Shown here in pieces: positions 1 to 12,243 of a DNA stretch of 64,000 bases. Numbering within the stretch: position 1 is the stretch's first letter; each line of letters starts with the position of its first letter. Origin of the DNA: Mactromeris polynyma (lineage: Eukaryota; Mollusca; Bivalvia; Venerida; Mactridae); the NCBI GenBank assembly GCA_032209605.1, contig JASFXZ010000003.1:36916762-36980761 (forward strand), read 5' to 3'. The position numbers and the translations under genes were made by a program. Below the pieces are notes generated by a model, which worked only from the letters and a program-made list of their open reading frames with translations, searched no databases and had not been told where the DNA came from.

Positions 1-2800
1 GTTGATCCAAGTTTAACCTGCATGACCAGAATAACACTGGTAGCAAAAAACTGAACCAATCAGATGACACGCATGGGATCATCATTCAACATTTGAGTAA
101 ATATTTTTATTCAATATGGTGTCCACTTCATTGGAGTGTGCATGTATGAAATATTTTAAAGATGCTGTATGAAGCAGTTAATTTTGCTACACATCTTGTT
201 AACGGAGACAATTTTGAGCTAGCCAATATCAATTTTCACAATCCATGATTTCAGACAAATGCTACAAAGACAAGATAATAACTTGATAAAATACAAGTGC
301 AAGAAAAAACGAGTGGTATATCATGGTTGAAATCCTTACAACATTACTTAAGACATAAGTATGCATTTCACATTGAGCAAGAGTAATCAGAGCGTTTCTA
401 TGTTCATATTCTGACCAGACATCAGTGTGTGGGAAGAAGTGCACAATAAAACATTGAAACACTAACTTCACCATCACACCAGACCGGACAGATCAGATGA
501 AGCGCATGAGGAAATCATCACATTACTCTTGACAACATTCCTAACAGGTTGTAAATGATAGCCAGCTATTCATTCTTAAATTAAGGACCAGGTAGCAGTT
601 TTCACGCAGGACATGACCTGTCTAGCACAGACTTTTCAACAACCTTAGGCTCTTACTACTGTGTGTTAACTGTGCAGGCTCCCAGGGTTCTAACTGATAA
701 CCTCCAGATTGGCTAAAAGTGCTCTACTGTGAAGTTTACCAGGCAAGTACATGTTATTCGTTCAAAGAATGCATTCACAAAACATTTGACAGATTTACTG
801 CCATTTACAACAGACAAATTTAAAGTTTTTCTCTTTATTACATGAATATGTACATGTAAAACGCACAGATGTCCCAGCACATGATAACCAATAGATCTTC
901 TTGCCAGTTACTGAAAATAGAAGAAAAATAATTATTGTAGATTCATCAATTCAAATTCAATGTCACTTGTATGTAAATTACACATTACACATAATATCAA
1001 TGAACAACATCCAGAAAAACTTAAAGCATGAACAAAGGAATAGAAAACAAGATCACTGAAATTACATTTCCTCCAACCAAAAGACTTAAAAAACACAGTA
1101 AATATAAGCTCTCAACCTTGGAGGTACAGACCAGACTCTGGCATGCAAACCACTTTCTGAACATCTGAGTGAAGTTTCATTGGAATCCCTTGAATCCTCG
1201 GTAATAGCCTGTTACAGACAAACTAACCAACATACAGACAGACAGTGTCATTACTGCACGCCTTCCTTCAGGGGATATACCAGTATTACAATCGTAAATA
1301 ATAGAAGCTTTTACAATTGAATTATTCTGAGGTGGGATAAAACCAGATGTTATTATTTGCGTTATGCATAGAAAACAGAAGTTCAACAGACAATCAAAAA
1401 CACAATATAAATCCTTGGTTTCATCAAATTTACTTTAAATAGTTAGTGCATTATCAGTGCAAATCTCACAGCAAAAATAAATAAATCGGGGAATACAAAC
1501 TTATTAACTTAAATAGATAGTGAAATTAATATTACAGTAATATTCTGTATTGGATATAGTTAATCTGATTTAACTAAAACATGCAACAAAACTACATACA
1601 ACCAAATTAAGTTGAAAATGAAAAAAGTTGTATCCACAAACCAATCTCTTGTTACAAACAGATTTAAGTTTCTTTTTTTATGTTAAACATACAACTGCAA
1701 AGTAATGATCAAATTCAAAATGGAATGCACACATTAAACACACAGCAAATACGTCTTCCTCTTGAGATATAACGGAGACACAGCACACTACTACAAAACT
1801 ACCATTTCTGCATTTCCACACAATTATATTCGACAGTTAATAACAAAGTTAATTAAGTCAGTTAATCATAATGATTGTCTTAAGTTTTAAACGAAAAACG
1901 ACCGAGTTTCAATCTTAACTTGAACGCAAAAAAACCATTTAATGGCATAGATCCATAAGTAACTTAGCTAGTGCATGGGAAAAGTTGTAATATAAGCATG
2001 CTTATTCTAGTTCACACACCCAGTATTTACGAATTGTCTTTGATTTGACAAGTATACGCAACTGGATATAGAATCTATTATAGATAGCAAGATTTAATAA
2101 TAAGTAAGTGACACTTGCTTCTAACATATAAAAGAATGAAAATACATTTTTGCAATTTAGAAATTGAATAAGAAACTCTTCATATATCTCTCAGTAACTA
2201 TTTACACTTTTTCCTACAACCTGAAAGAGGCTATTTATGTAAACAGACAGGATTTAACAAGTTCAGACATTTTTAAGAATGTATCAACATCACAAATAGG
2301 TTCTCCCTGAGTATTACCACCTCTGAGAAGTTCAGGCAATATATTGCATCAGGAAAGTACTGTAAAATGTATATTGAACAGGGAACAGCATATATGCAAA
2401 ACAAACTACAAAGTGCGGACTCCCAAGTAGTTGGTATAATTGCAAATAATGAATGGATTTAAACCTAGATAAAACAAACAGAATAGAACCTTTAGCCGGT
2501 ATTTCATGAAAATGAAAAGCTATTGACTTTCTCCAGAATGGATTTTGACTTTTTGACCGGAAAAATTATAAAATATATATGATCAGTTGAAAAAATATTT
2601 CCAAGAGCAGTGGAGATTTGAGTCATCAACAGCCAATCAGAATCTTCTTCTTTAAGTCGGTCATTAAATGTGATTAAAAGACTGATTAACAAACAAAGCA
2701 AAACTAAAAGCATTGCAGAAATATCAAGACTACTACTAATTATATGAAATTTTCCATGACATGTCAAGGAGTTCAAACATATTTTGCTTGCTTGTTTTCA
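1..2800. other. AT-rich region, no gene recognised
   Basis: Short open frames here (longest about 90 codons) show no family motifs, no coding-like composition and no convincing splice borders. The region might contain the missing last exon or 3'UTR of RPS24, transcribed on the minus strand, but nothing proves it. Confidence 0.5.
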
Positions 2801-2884
2801 TCAGGTTTTACATCATTCTTCAACACCTTCAGTCAGTTACACTTTTATAGACCTAACCAGTTTTCATTGAATTCATCATCAACC

Positions 2885-2985
2885 AGTACATAACCTGTCC
2901 AACATAAGGATCAAACCAGGATCTGATGGGTGACAGTCTAGCACTCTACCAACCGAGATAGCCAGGTGGGCTCGACAAATTCTGT
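2885..2985 (-). mobile_element. tRNA-derived SINE head, family B copy 1
   Basis: On the minus strand a tRNA-like block carries a box A (TATCTCGGTTGGTAGAGTGC) and a box B-like GGTTTGATCC, followed by TTGGACAGGTTATGT. The same order and sequence recur at 31815-31975, which identifies a dispersed SINE and not a tRNA gene. Cloverleaf stems are mismatched. Confidence 0.7.
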
Positions 2986-2989
2986 TTAA

Positions 2990-4150
2990 TTATCTCAATC
3001 TGGTGTGTTAAAGCTATTTAATTCAAAATAGGTATGATTCACACATGTATTTACAATATTATAACACACGCAGATTCTTTTTCTTCGATTAGTAAACATA
3101 GATAAACAATTTCCACATTTTAGTGACACCACTCTTTTTTGTCAAGTGTGAGCTTTCATAAACAAGCAGAAATGAAAACAAGAAGACAAAAGCCAAGGGA
3201 TAACACAAAGGTTGAACAACAAACCAAGCTCTAGCTCACACTATCATGTTACCTGTTCGCAATATGAAGATGTTTACTTCTGCAAACAATGTGGTCATAA
3301 TAAGAATATATATGTACCCATAACCAAATCATATATATACAGAGTTTACCATTTACCAAGGTATTGTCAATGGGAGAGAGCACCAACTTCCCCCCCCCCC
3401 CCCATTATCTCTATTTCTTAAAAAACTACCCAAAACCACCATCACAAATGGTGGACATTTTTTCCATTTTTTCAAGTGTTTCACAATGGCTATTACAACA
3501 GTTTATCTTACCAAATGACAAGTACTCGAAAATATTTATACTGCAGTTATATGCGGGGTGATCGTTCAATTTAATAGAAAGCCATTGAATGCATTAAATT
3601 CTTAATGCTTTGACAGCATCTTATGGTAATACAAACATTTTGCAATCATAAATAGAAGACAGTATATATGCCACTGCATTCTCGAGTTCAAAATATCTTT
3701 AAATTTTGCTCTGCATTCTTATCCCAAAAGAGGTATCTGAGGAACTCAGGTTTGTATACTATATTTACATGTGGCTTAAAATGACATCAATACATGGGTC
3801 CAAAACCATGCTTTTGGAAAACGTTGCAGTCCTTCGATGCAATTTCAAAGAAATGTTGCCAGGAACAGGAGTCCCTGGGTAAAAATAGGAGTCCAAAAAG
3901 CATGATTAGGAGTCTAGCGAGAACCCTGACCATCAATACATATTATCTCACAACTTTAATACATTTCAATCCCAACTTCCCAAGGGCATTGGTGCACCAA
4001 TAAAATATAAACACATAACCATAATAATCGTACAACTAATTCAGCCAGAAGGAAAGATGTTCCCTTTAAGGCATCATCTTCAAAACCACATCATACAGAA
4101 ATCTATGTTTTATATTTCTACATGAATACATTAAATAACCAGCAACTTTA
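2990..4150. other. Non-coding stretch with poly(C) tract
   Basis: No gene recognised. A run of about 13 C lies at 3391-3403. Small open frames around it are low-complexity and unsupported. Confidence 0.45.
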
Positions 4151-4167
4151 ATAATAATAATAATGAC

Positions 4168-4173
4168 TTTATT
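4168..4173 (-). other. Candidate poly(A) signal AATAAA downstream of RPS24 exon 4
   Basis: AATAAA on the minus strand, about 185 nt past the exon 4 donor. It could end RPS24, but it lies in an (ATT)n-rich stretch (4150-4240) that itself looks like the 3' tail of a dispersed repeat, so the assignment is weak. Confidence 0.35.
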
Positions 4174-4356
4174 TAAAGAGGCAACACAGTTGGACAAGCC
4201 CAGTCTTCCCTTTGAGCTTCTTCTTTCAGAAGATGTTAAAAGATGTTACAATAAAAACAGGATCAGATTTTTTCCCAATTTTTCAGCGATGTGGAGTTGA
4301 ATTGCCCTAAACAAAACATTGCTCTATCTTAGGCCTTCTTATATGATATATCATAC

Positions 4357-7300
4357 CTTCTTTCCGGTTCCAACTTTTGCTTTTTTCGTTCCTCTGACTT
4401 TCTTCATTCTGTTCTTCTTTTCCTTTCTCTGTTTTCTGCCAGTTCGTTTTATTTCACATAAACCATGCTGTTGAAACAGATATTTTTATTTACAGACAAT
4501 ATCCATTCATGAATAGTGAAAACATGTAAAAAGTTTCGACGGCTTAGTGACTGAATATGCTGAATGGCATTCTTGATTTTACATATAAAACTGATTTTAC
4601 ATAAAAAACAAACTGACATGTAAATTATGAAATGGCAGAAATATTTCAGTAACCAACTTAAAACTTACTATATCAAAATTTTGGATGCAATCAACCCATC
4701 AACTGTTTTCAATGACAGTCAACAATCTGCGAGAGAAACTCAAGACCAGTAGATTTCGCAATAGTAAGGAAAAAATTAAAGGGATCAAGCTAATGTTGCA
4801 TGATCAGCATCATTTCATATTTTATGATCATCCAATAAAAGTGTTCTGCACATTTTACATTAACTTTGTACAAAGCATGAATACCGAGGAGTTAAAACAT
4901 GTTTCGTTTTTCTATAAATATGTATTAGTTACTCAAATGGAAATGAAACACGAAATCACATGAATTCATCTTGTTCATCCTTACCAAAATAGGCATCAAT
5001 CTGACAACTTTCAATTCTCAATCGGCCAAGAATCTTTCAACTGAGCCCTTAATGACTTTACACTCTGGCAATGCCATACAAAGAATTAATCCAACAGAAT
5101 TCAGTGCACTTGGTCACTTTCAGAGCAAAGGTGACATGGACCTTGGAGATGTGAAAACAGTATTGCAAGGGTAAGTATTTCTGTTTCAAAACCAAACATT
5201 TAAAAAACTTTCAGCGACACAAACAATTTACATGTAAATGTCAGTTGAGTATCACTAGATGTCAGAGGTTAATGTTTTGACTTTTCTGACTGAAAATCTC
5301 CAGGGTGCTATACAATTGGTATTCAAAACATTAAAAACAAACAATAATCCGACATTGAATGACCATAAATTCAGTGAAATCATTGCCGGCTGTTGTGTTT
5401 CCGGAACTCACTGATAGTAGCATTCAATTTGTTCAATAAAATTGTACTTACTCGGGCAAGTCTGTATTTTGGTTCAAATTTTTTTGCGAAGTCCAAAGTA
5501 TCGTACACAAGGGCGAAGCCACAGCTCTTGCCACCGCCAAATTGAGTCTTGAAACCAAAACAGAAGATCACATCTGGGGTAGTCTTGTACATACGAGCCA
5601 ATTTCTCTCGCACTTCAGTTTTAGCCAAAGTTGCTTTGCCGGGATGGAGGACATCAACAACCTAAAATTGGGAGAATAAATAAACATGTTTTCACAATAA
5701 ATGCCAATACAACGAAGGGTTATCAATAACTCGTGAAAAATATGGACCAAGCATAGGTCAATGGGAGTATAAGGGAAAGTAGAAGTGCTATTCAAGGTCA
5801 ATGGCAACAAATGTAGTTGTAATTTAACCAATCATAATTCATATCCAAATTTGCCATAAAAAAGGGCCGTTTATCCAGTCAAATGGACAAGCCTGAATGT
5901 TAATTTTTACCCACGAAATTTCTAGTGGCATTAACACGTTCTTTGACTAACATTTATGACAAGTTCCTATGGTTATTAAGATAAAACTAGATGTGTCCAT
6001 AGAACACAGATGCCCCCACAATCGAATTTAACTTCAAAAAGGAACAGAACTCCTCTAAACAATTGGAAATTGCAAACAAAATCAAACTTTGCCTGTATTG
6101 CATTATCCTATGCTTATGTGCACAATATGAATTGAATCCATCCATCCTTTCCAAACCAATCGATAGTTCCCACATTTACCTCCCTTGTTCTGAATAGTCG
6201 ACCATTTTGACAGGCAAATTTCCTTATACAGTTATAGCTTATAGAGAATATAAACGATGATGTATAAAAGTAACTTATTCATTATGCTCATGTGGACATA
6301 TGGCTCAAAAAGTTGAAGAAAAAGTAGTTGTCACATGCATGTTGTCTTGGAATTTCTCAATTATCACATAATTTGGGAATTACTCCCACAAGTGCTCATC
6401 AGTTTTGCCTATCAATGGTCGATGATTAAGAACAAGGGAGGTAAATATTGTAGATATGTGGGAACTGTATATAACATCATGATCATCATTTACTATAAGC
6501 TCAATCTTGCTGCAGCATGCATGGTTACCATGATGTTTCACAATTCACACCAGACAATGACAAAAATAGGAATACACATACCATCTGCTTCCGACATAGC
6601 AGACGATTGGTCATAAACTTCCGAGTGCGAATTGTTGCTGTGCCGTCGCTCTGCAATAAAATTTAAGAAACTTAACTAAATTGGAAACCATGCAAAATTC
6701 AGCATTTATTTCCTTTAACAAGAATGGCAACATGGTAGTTCAACGAATTAGCATGTATGCCGACATGGTAACTAAGTAGACTTACTTACAAATTTATACT
6801 AAATTACTAATATTAATAAACCTCCATAATATTCAGGAACATATTTCAAATAGTAGTTTTCGAGCAACATGAACATGCAATGCAACTAAGCACATAAAAC
6901 TAACATAACTGACTATGGAATCGACCAAATTCGTATAACTACTCGATAAAGAAGCTCAGCTACCAATGTTTGTCTTAGTCTTACATTTTACAATTGAGTA
7001 TTTAGACGAAACGCCACTCGACTCTAGACGTTTGCCCCGAACAAAATAACTGCAGGATTGTTTCGTCCACAAAAACGCAGTAATACGCAAAGTAAAAATG
7101 GTTTCGTTCATGTTATTACTTCAGCAACCCATCAGATTCAGGCTTTCTCATCCGAAAACATCCCAAAGTAAATATTTCTATCCCCCAAAAATACTTCTCT
7201 TTCGAACTCGAAAAGAAATGAATTCGAATGTTTTTAGAATTAAATCTTAGTCTCAATGCCATCCCACGACATTTTTTCTTCCATTTGTATTAACTTCACG

Positions 7301-7363
7301 AACGATTAATACAAAAACTGTTCTATTGAAGCCGATTTTAGGACATATACTATATATTACCAT
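4357..7363 (-). CDS. RPS24: Ribosomal protein S24 (eS24), four coding exons, C-terminal codons not located
   Basis: Structural protein of the cytosolic 40S ribosomal subunit. Coding exons on the minus strand are 7363-7361 (ATG only), 6650-6582 (23 codons), 5661-5452 (70 codons) and 4467-4357 (37 codons), all phase 0 with GT/AG borders; the total so far is 131 aa. Recognisable blocks are [44 protein letters not shown] and [17 protein letters not shown]. Family knowledge: vertebrate RPS24 also places only the ATG in exon 1, and its middle exons have nearly the same sizes (70 and 37 codons). The last exon, expected to add a few codons, was not found; read through the last donor, the frame gives one Val and then TGA. 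Some usually invariant positions differ ([10 protein letters not shown] where HGLYEKKKTS is typical), so this could be a diverged copy, but every frame and splice site is intact. Confidence 0.93.
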
Positions 7364-7382
7364 GGCCCTATTTTGATGGCTA

Positions 7383-7416
7383 CAGGAAAAGGAAGTTTAG
7401 CAATCCGCGCATGCGC
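7383..7416 (-). promoter_or_regulatory. RPS24 core promoter: 5'TOP start and NRF1-type palindrome
   Basis: Reading the minus strand, CTTCCTTTTCCTG runs from 7395 to 7383. A C followed by an uninterrupted pyrimidine tract is the 5' terminal oligopyrimidine signature of ribosomal-protein mRNAs, and it would give a 32-nt 5'UTR before the ATG at 7363. The perfect palindrome GCGCATGCGC at 7407-7416 is the core of the NRF1 consensus and would lie 12 to 21 nt upstream of that start. No TATA box is visible. The start site is inferred from the TOP motif, not measured. Confidence 0.75.
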
Positions 7417-7457
7417 AATTTCGTAGGCACAATTTAACGGCCATCAAGTCGGAAATA

Positions 7458-8361
7458 GCCGTATACAAAGTCGTTCCGAGTACATCTTTTAACGTTTAAA
7501 ATTCGTTTACAGTATAGGGTATATACCCTTTCTGCATTACTTGCTTTGTGAAAACCCCACACTTCACAGGAATAATTTATAATAGGCAAAATCAATTTGT
7601 CAAAGAGTTCTAATTTATGACTAACAGATGCATAAGGAAAATTAAGAAGATATCTGTTTAATTTAAAAAATGCCTTTTGTGCTTTACCTGCTTGAGAACA
7701 CTGTGTTATATTAAAGGATACATCCTGTGTAAAAACTATACCTAGATATGAAAAAGAACTTACACTTTCTACAATTTCGCCACCGAAAGTGAATTTAGTA
7801 TCGCGCGGCAGTAATCCCGCTTTTCTAAAAACAACTACTTTTGTTTTTTTGACATTGATTTTTAACTTCCATCTATTGCAATAACCGAATAATAAATAGA
7901 ATCCTTTCTGAAGCGCTTCAGATATTCTTCTAGATCGTTCAAAAAAATAGAAAACAGAAATGGAGACAAACATTCACATTGGCGTACACCTAACATACAC
8001 GAAAATGCATTGCTTAGCATGTTATTATATTTGACACGACTTTTTATGTTAGAATAAATACTTTTAATGACAGTAAACATTTTACCTCTGATTCCAATTT
8101 TTATTAACTTATACCACAAACTGTTTCTTTCTACATAATCAAAGGCTTTGCTAAAATCAAAAAAGCTACAAAACATTTTTTCCCAGAGTTAATCATACAT
8201 GTATGTGTTATTAGGCCGTGTAACACAAAAATATTATCTGTTGTTCCCATACCCCTTCTGAAACCTGCCTGTGCTTCAACATAAACGTTATACTTTTGAG
8301 CCCATTTATATAAACGATTATTTAAAATCCTTGTAAAAAGTTTTCCTAAAACACTAAGCAA
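7458..8361 (-). pseudogene. LINE reverse transcriptase fragments lacking the YADD box
   Basis: Three overlapping frames carry RT motifs: AGFRRGMGTTDNIF (8361 frame), DFSKAFDYV and GVRQCECLSPFLFS (8176 frame), and YCNRWKLKINVKKTKVVVF then IINYSCEVWGF (7973 frame). The segment that should hold Y/FADD, between LNDLEEYL and the EALQKGF-to-NRW stretch, is absent at about 7915-7930, where the frame also changes. This copy cannot encode an active enzyme. The final VYG motif lies at about 7466-7458, about 65 nt upstream of the RPS24 start. Confidence 0.88.
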
Positions 8362-9816
8362 TGTAATTCCTCTGTAGTTTTCCGGGTCATTAAGCGAGCC
8401 TTTCTTATGTAATGGAATGATATATCCATCAGACCATGCTTCGGGAAAACAACCGGTGCTCTGAAAAACAAACTAAATACGTATGGCAATAATTGAGTTT
8501 TACCATGTTTAAAATATTCATTTAAATAATTGTCGGGACCAGCGCTTTTACCAGCTTATATTTCGCTAATAGCATTTAATATTTCGCTTTCAGTTATGCT
8601 GAGTCAAGCTCATAAAACATGACATGAAATTCACCTTTAACAAAACGATCATTAAAATACATAACATCTTCATCAGGATTGAAAAAAATGATCGTCTGGG
8701 TTATTAATAGCCTTAAAATAATGCTCAAAACTTGACAGAGGTATGTCCGGTGTTTTTACATGAGATGATTCTTTTAACAATTTCCAATATAATTTAGCGT
8801 TCTCGTATCGGTATGTTTCTAAGGTGTTAGTGCGTTCATTCAAATACCGCTTACGATTATATTTCAACGTGTTTGTATACTCCGATCGTGCTTTCACTAA
8901 TAACACTCGATTTTCGTCCGAGGCATTTTTTCTATAATCCTTTAAAACGGATAAAAATTCATACCGTTTCAAAGCACAATCATCATTAAACCATGATTTG
9001 TTAAAATATGGTGATACATTTTCATGGATGTAATTACCTATAGGACGCTTTTCATTACTAATAGAATTAATACATTTCTCCTTCATATCGTTGCACCATG
9101 TATATCCCTAATCCACCTATTTAAAATCAACGGCCACCAGAATCACGCTTGCTATGTCTCCTTTTCAGTCTATGTAATGGGAAATGATGGAATCCATCAA
9201 CACTAAAGTCTTGTAATTCATTCGACCATGTCTCTATAAACATAATAACATCGTTAGACTGAAAAACATGTATAATATCAGGACAATGCAGTTTATTACA
9301 GCTTTTGGAAATAAGGCACTGTACATTAAGTAATGCAAATTTTATTTACACCTTCTCCTTGGACCGTTAGCCGGAATCAATGCTGGAGTTATTTTGACAA
9401 GTGTCACTATTCACAGTATTCTGGTCGTTAGGCTGTTCGACTTTCTGACGAGAACCAGACGTTGGGTGTAATGGTTGGTTTTGGCGTTGCGTACATTGTG
9501 ATTGCGATTGTTGACGGCGGCCACTGGTCGACTTCCTGGTGGTAGATCTTGAGTTATGCAATCCGGATTTACGTTGTTAGTTGTTTGCACAGGCTGAGGT
9601 AGAGTTGTCACCAGCAGTATTCGACGTCGTATCAGATTGTTCGACGGTTGCGGATTTGTTTTCAAATAATGACGGAATACTTTATGTTGATTGAGACAAA
9701 TCGAGCGCTTTAGATTGGTCGCAGATATTCCCTTGCGTTGATTGCTCAGTAACTAGAGTATCCATTGCATGAGTTTGACGGTCAACGTTGCTGTTGGGTA
9801 AATAATTCCCACCAGA

Positions 9817-10675
9817 CTATGTAGCATTGTGCGTTTGGTTGATTGTTATATCTTCAATATAGTACATGTCAACAAGTCTATTTTTGGACAGGGCAGAATA
9901 CCAATCAGGAAACTCATCACTGATAACCTTCTTGTCGCAGATGAGTTTTGCCGGATAAATGATTTGCACGGTGGAATTTGGATTTGACTGTTTAGTGTCT
10001 TTATACAATGGCCATAAACGCTTCCTAGCTTCTGTTATCTCTTTGGGATAGTCTCTGTCAATCGAATAACCTGGACAAATTTTCAATGTTTTGGCGTTTG
10101 CTAATATGAATTCCACAGCACTGGAATGTACAAAGTTTGCTATGATTGGTCTTGGTGATCTTTGACCAGTCTTTCTTGCGCCAAGACGATGTGCTCGAGA
10201 AATAATCATGCCTCTCGTGTCCAACTGCATAATATTTGACAAAAACTCAAGCACGAGGTTGGTACAGTTTTCGTGTTTGTTTTCGTAGATTCCACGGAAT
10301 ATCAAATTATTGCGTCGTCCACGTGCTTCTATATCTATAGACTTGTACGCCAATGTTTTAAGAAGGGATGAGTGTTGATTTGTAATATCCACTATACTGT
10401 TTATCTTATCACATGTATGTTCGTAGTGTTGATTTGATTAATTTCAGTGTATTGGCTTGATCTATTTTCAAGTTTAATATTTCTTCAAATATCATCGACA
10501 ATTTTGTGTCGATATCAGCAGTTTCAAATTCTAAACCAGGTGGGATTGGAGATAAAGGATTTGAGCCGATGGAAGTATTATGTCTCTTACGTTTGCTGTT
10601 GTTTCTAGCAACGTACTCCCAATCTCCTGTTGTCATATTTTTGTCAAGATTTACCTGAGAAAATGTTGCCGCCAT
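9817..10675 (-). pseudogene. LINE ORF1p remnant (coiled coil plus RRM-like), frameshifted
   Basis: RNA-binding ORF1 protein of the LINE. It starts at ATGGCGGCA (10675), embedded in a YY1-like AAAATGGCGGC context of the kind known at some LINE promoters. A first frame runs to about 10409 and ends in a helical segment. A +1 shift near 10405 leads into a second frame (to 9817) containing RRNNLIFRGI, ISRAHRLGARK and RPIIANF, the pattern of the L1-type RRM domain. The two frames join into one continuous protein only if the shift is ignored, so this copy is broken. Confidence 0.8.
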
Positions 10676-10719
10676 TTTTTTATCCAGATAATTACACAGT
10701 GAAGAAAACAAATCACGTA

Positions 10720-11389
10720 AGACACGTATTAAAAAGCATAAAAGTCATGATGGGGATTAGGTCGTTAATTGGTGTTGGTATTTTAGTATACTTTATTAGA
10801 ATATGTACCAATAAACTAGCATGTATAATAATATCATTTTATTGCATAAAACATGTTACAATGTTATAGCAATGTCAATACTACTGTACAAAATGTAGAA
10901 GAAATACACAAATTCAAAGCGCATCACCAATTTTACATAATTTATATACATTGTACATTGATTTGATTTCTACATAAATTGGGAAAGTAAATAAATTTCG
11001 CGGTACTTACGAAATAACGTAAATGAAGAAAAACTTACTTTCATTTCCTTTTGTGTTCAGGTTCTTCTTTCAAATATTTTACAGTCAATATAATATATTT
11101 TCCGTATTTTCCTACTACGCCAAAATCTTTAAATGTATGTTTTGTTGTCAAAGTACCATAAGATTACGAAAGTAACGCAAAAATAGCGGCAAACATTATA
11201 CTTTATATCATTGTCTATGTAACGTTCATATAATGACACAATGAGCTGTAATTGCTCAAGTCAAAAATAAACTCTAAAATGTTCTGTTCTTTTAATTATA
11301 ACACCAAATTAGTCAACTAAGAACATAAACAGTTAGTATTATAACGTAATCACTAGTATGTTAATTGAATTATACTCAAATAGTTTTTA
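10720..11389. other. AT-rich spacer without recognised features
   Basis: No coding signal, RNA gene or repeat recognised between the LINE 5' end and the SINE at 11391. Confidence 0.4.
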
Positions 11390-11390
11390 T

Positions 11391-11682
11391 TTGTGATTGC
11401 GTTTATTTATCGTCGCCACCGGTTTCCCACATTGGCGACGCCTCCAGAAGAATATTAGTCATTTTAGATTTTTGGAGAATAGTGCATGATACGGGAGATA
11501 CCACAGTTCCAGAAGCACATCTGGTTCTTTTACGTGCTCGATGTAAAGCATCATACACGGGACCTCGGTTTTTAAAGTCTCGCCCGAAAGACTGTTATTA
11601 CGGTCAGTGATAGAGTGGGGAATCGAACCTGCGATCCCTGGATTACTAGTTCAGCGCGTTACCACCGGACCACGGATCCGCT
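11391..11682 (-). mobile_element. tRNA-derived SINE, family A copy 1
   Basis: Read on the minus strand it starts with a tRNA-like head (box A-like TGGTCCGGTGGTAACGCGCTG, box B GGTTCGATTCC), continues with a body of about 200 bp and ends in GGCGACGATAAATAAACGC. The body and tail recur in the opposite orientation at about 48226-48492, showing a dispersed family of about 290 bp. The head has poor acceptor and anticodon stems, so it is not a functional tRNA. Confidence 0.82.
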
Positions 11683-12243
11683 ACAATAGTTATTGAACAA
11701 ACAATCATAAATAGTCACTCACAAGTACACATCAACACACTCGATGGAATGCAAACACACATTAAACATTTATTTCGACATCTTTTCATGACAATCTGGG
11801 CCGTTTCGTCCAGAAATCGTTTAATATAATAAATACATGTTTCTCGCTTAAAGCGTTTTTTTTTCTACTCGGGAAATAAAAGATAAACAAACACTAATGT
11901 ACATAACTAAACATTAATCAATATTTGAATTTATTATAACATCTTAATATCTTTTTCATAAAGCGAGCCGTTTCGTCCAACAATCCGGGCCGTATTGGCG
12001 GCGGGCCGTTTTGACGGTATTTATACCAAACCAACAAAGTTGCTTAAATCGTCCAGAAAATAATTAATTTTAACTATCATTAAAACATATTTAAACAGCG
12101 ATTGTGATTACATACATTTTAGATCTTTTAAAGTGAAAATCTTCAAATTGCTAGTGAATTATGTTCATTTCTCGTTGAGACTTTTGATATTGACATAAGC
12201 GGTGAAGTCAAGGACGTGCAGAAATCAAAACAGAACGCAAAGC

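Larger units (their letters stand above)
7458..10711 (-). mobile_element. Degenerate LINE (RRM-type ORF1 plus EN/RT ORF2 remnants)
   Basis: Non-LTR retrotransposon remnant on the minus strand. In order it has ORF1 (10675-9817), a Gln/Asn/Ser/Thr-rich linker (about 9665-9367), the start of an apurinic-type endonuclease (about 9335-9128, with the ETW motif), a post-endonuclease linker (9086-8673), reverse transcriptase pieces (8361-7920) and the RT C-terminal region (7900-7458, including the CEVWGF motif). It is inactive: ORF1 is frameshifted, most of the endonuclease is missing, the RT catalytic YADD box is deleted, and the 3' end is cut inside ORF2. It resembles the L1/CR1/L2-like animal LINEs; the clade is not resolved here. 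Confidence 0.88.

Noticed and set aside
4168..4230. Last exon of RPS24 after an acceptor near 4230 (AAGAAGCTCAAAGGG)
   Set aside because: No conserved C-terminal sequence; the stretch looks like a dispersed repeat tail.
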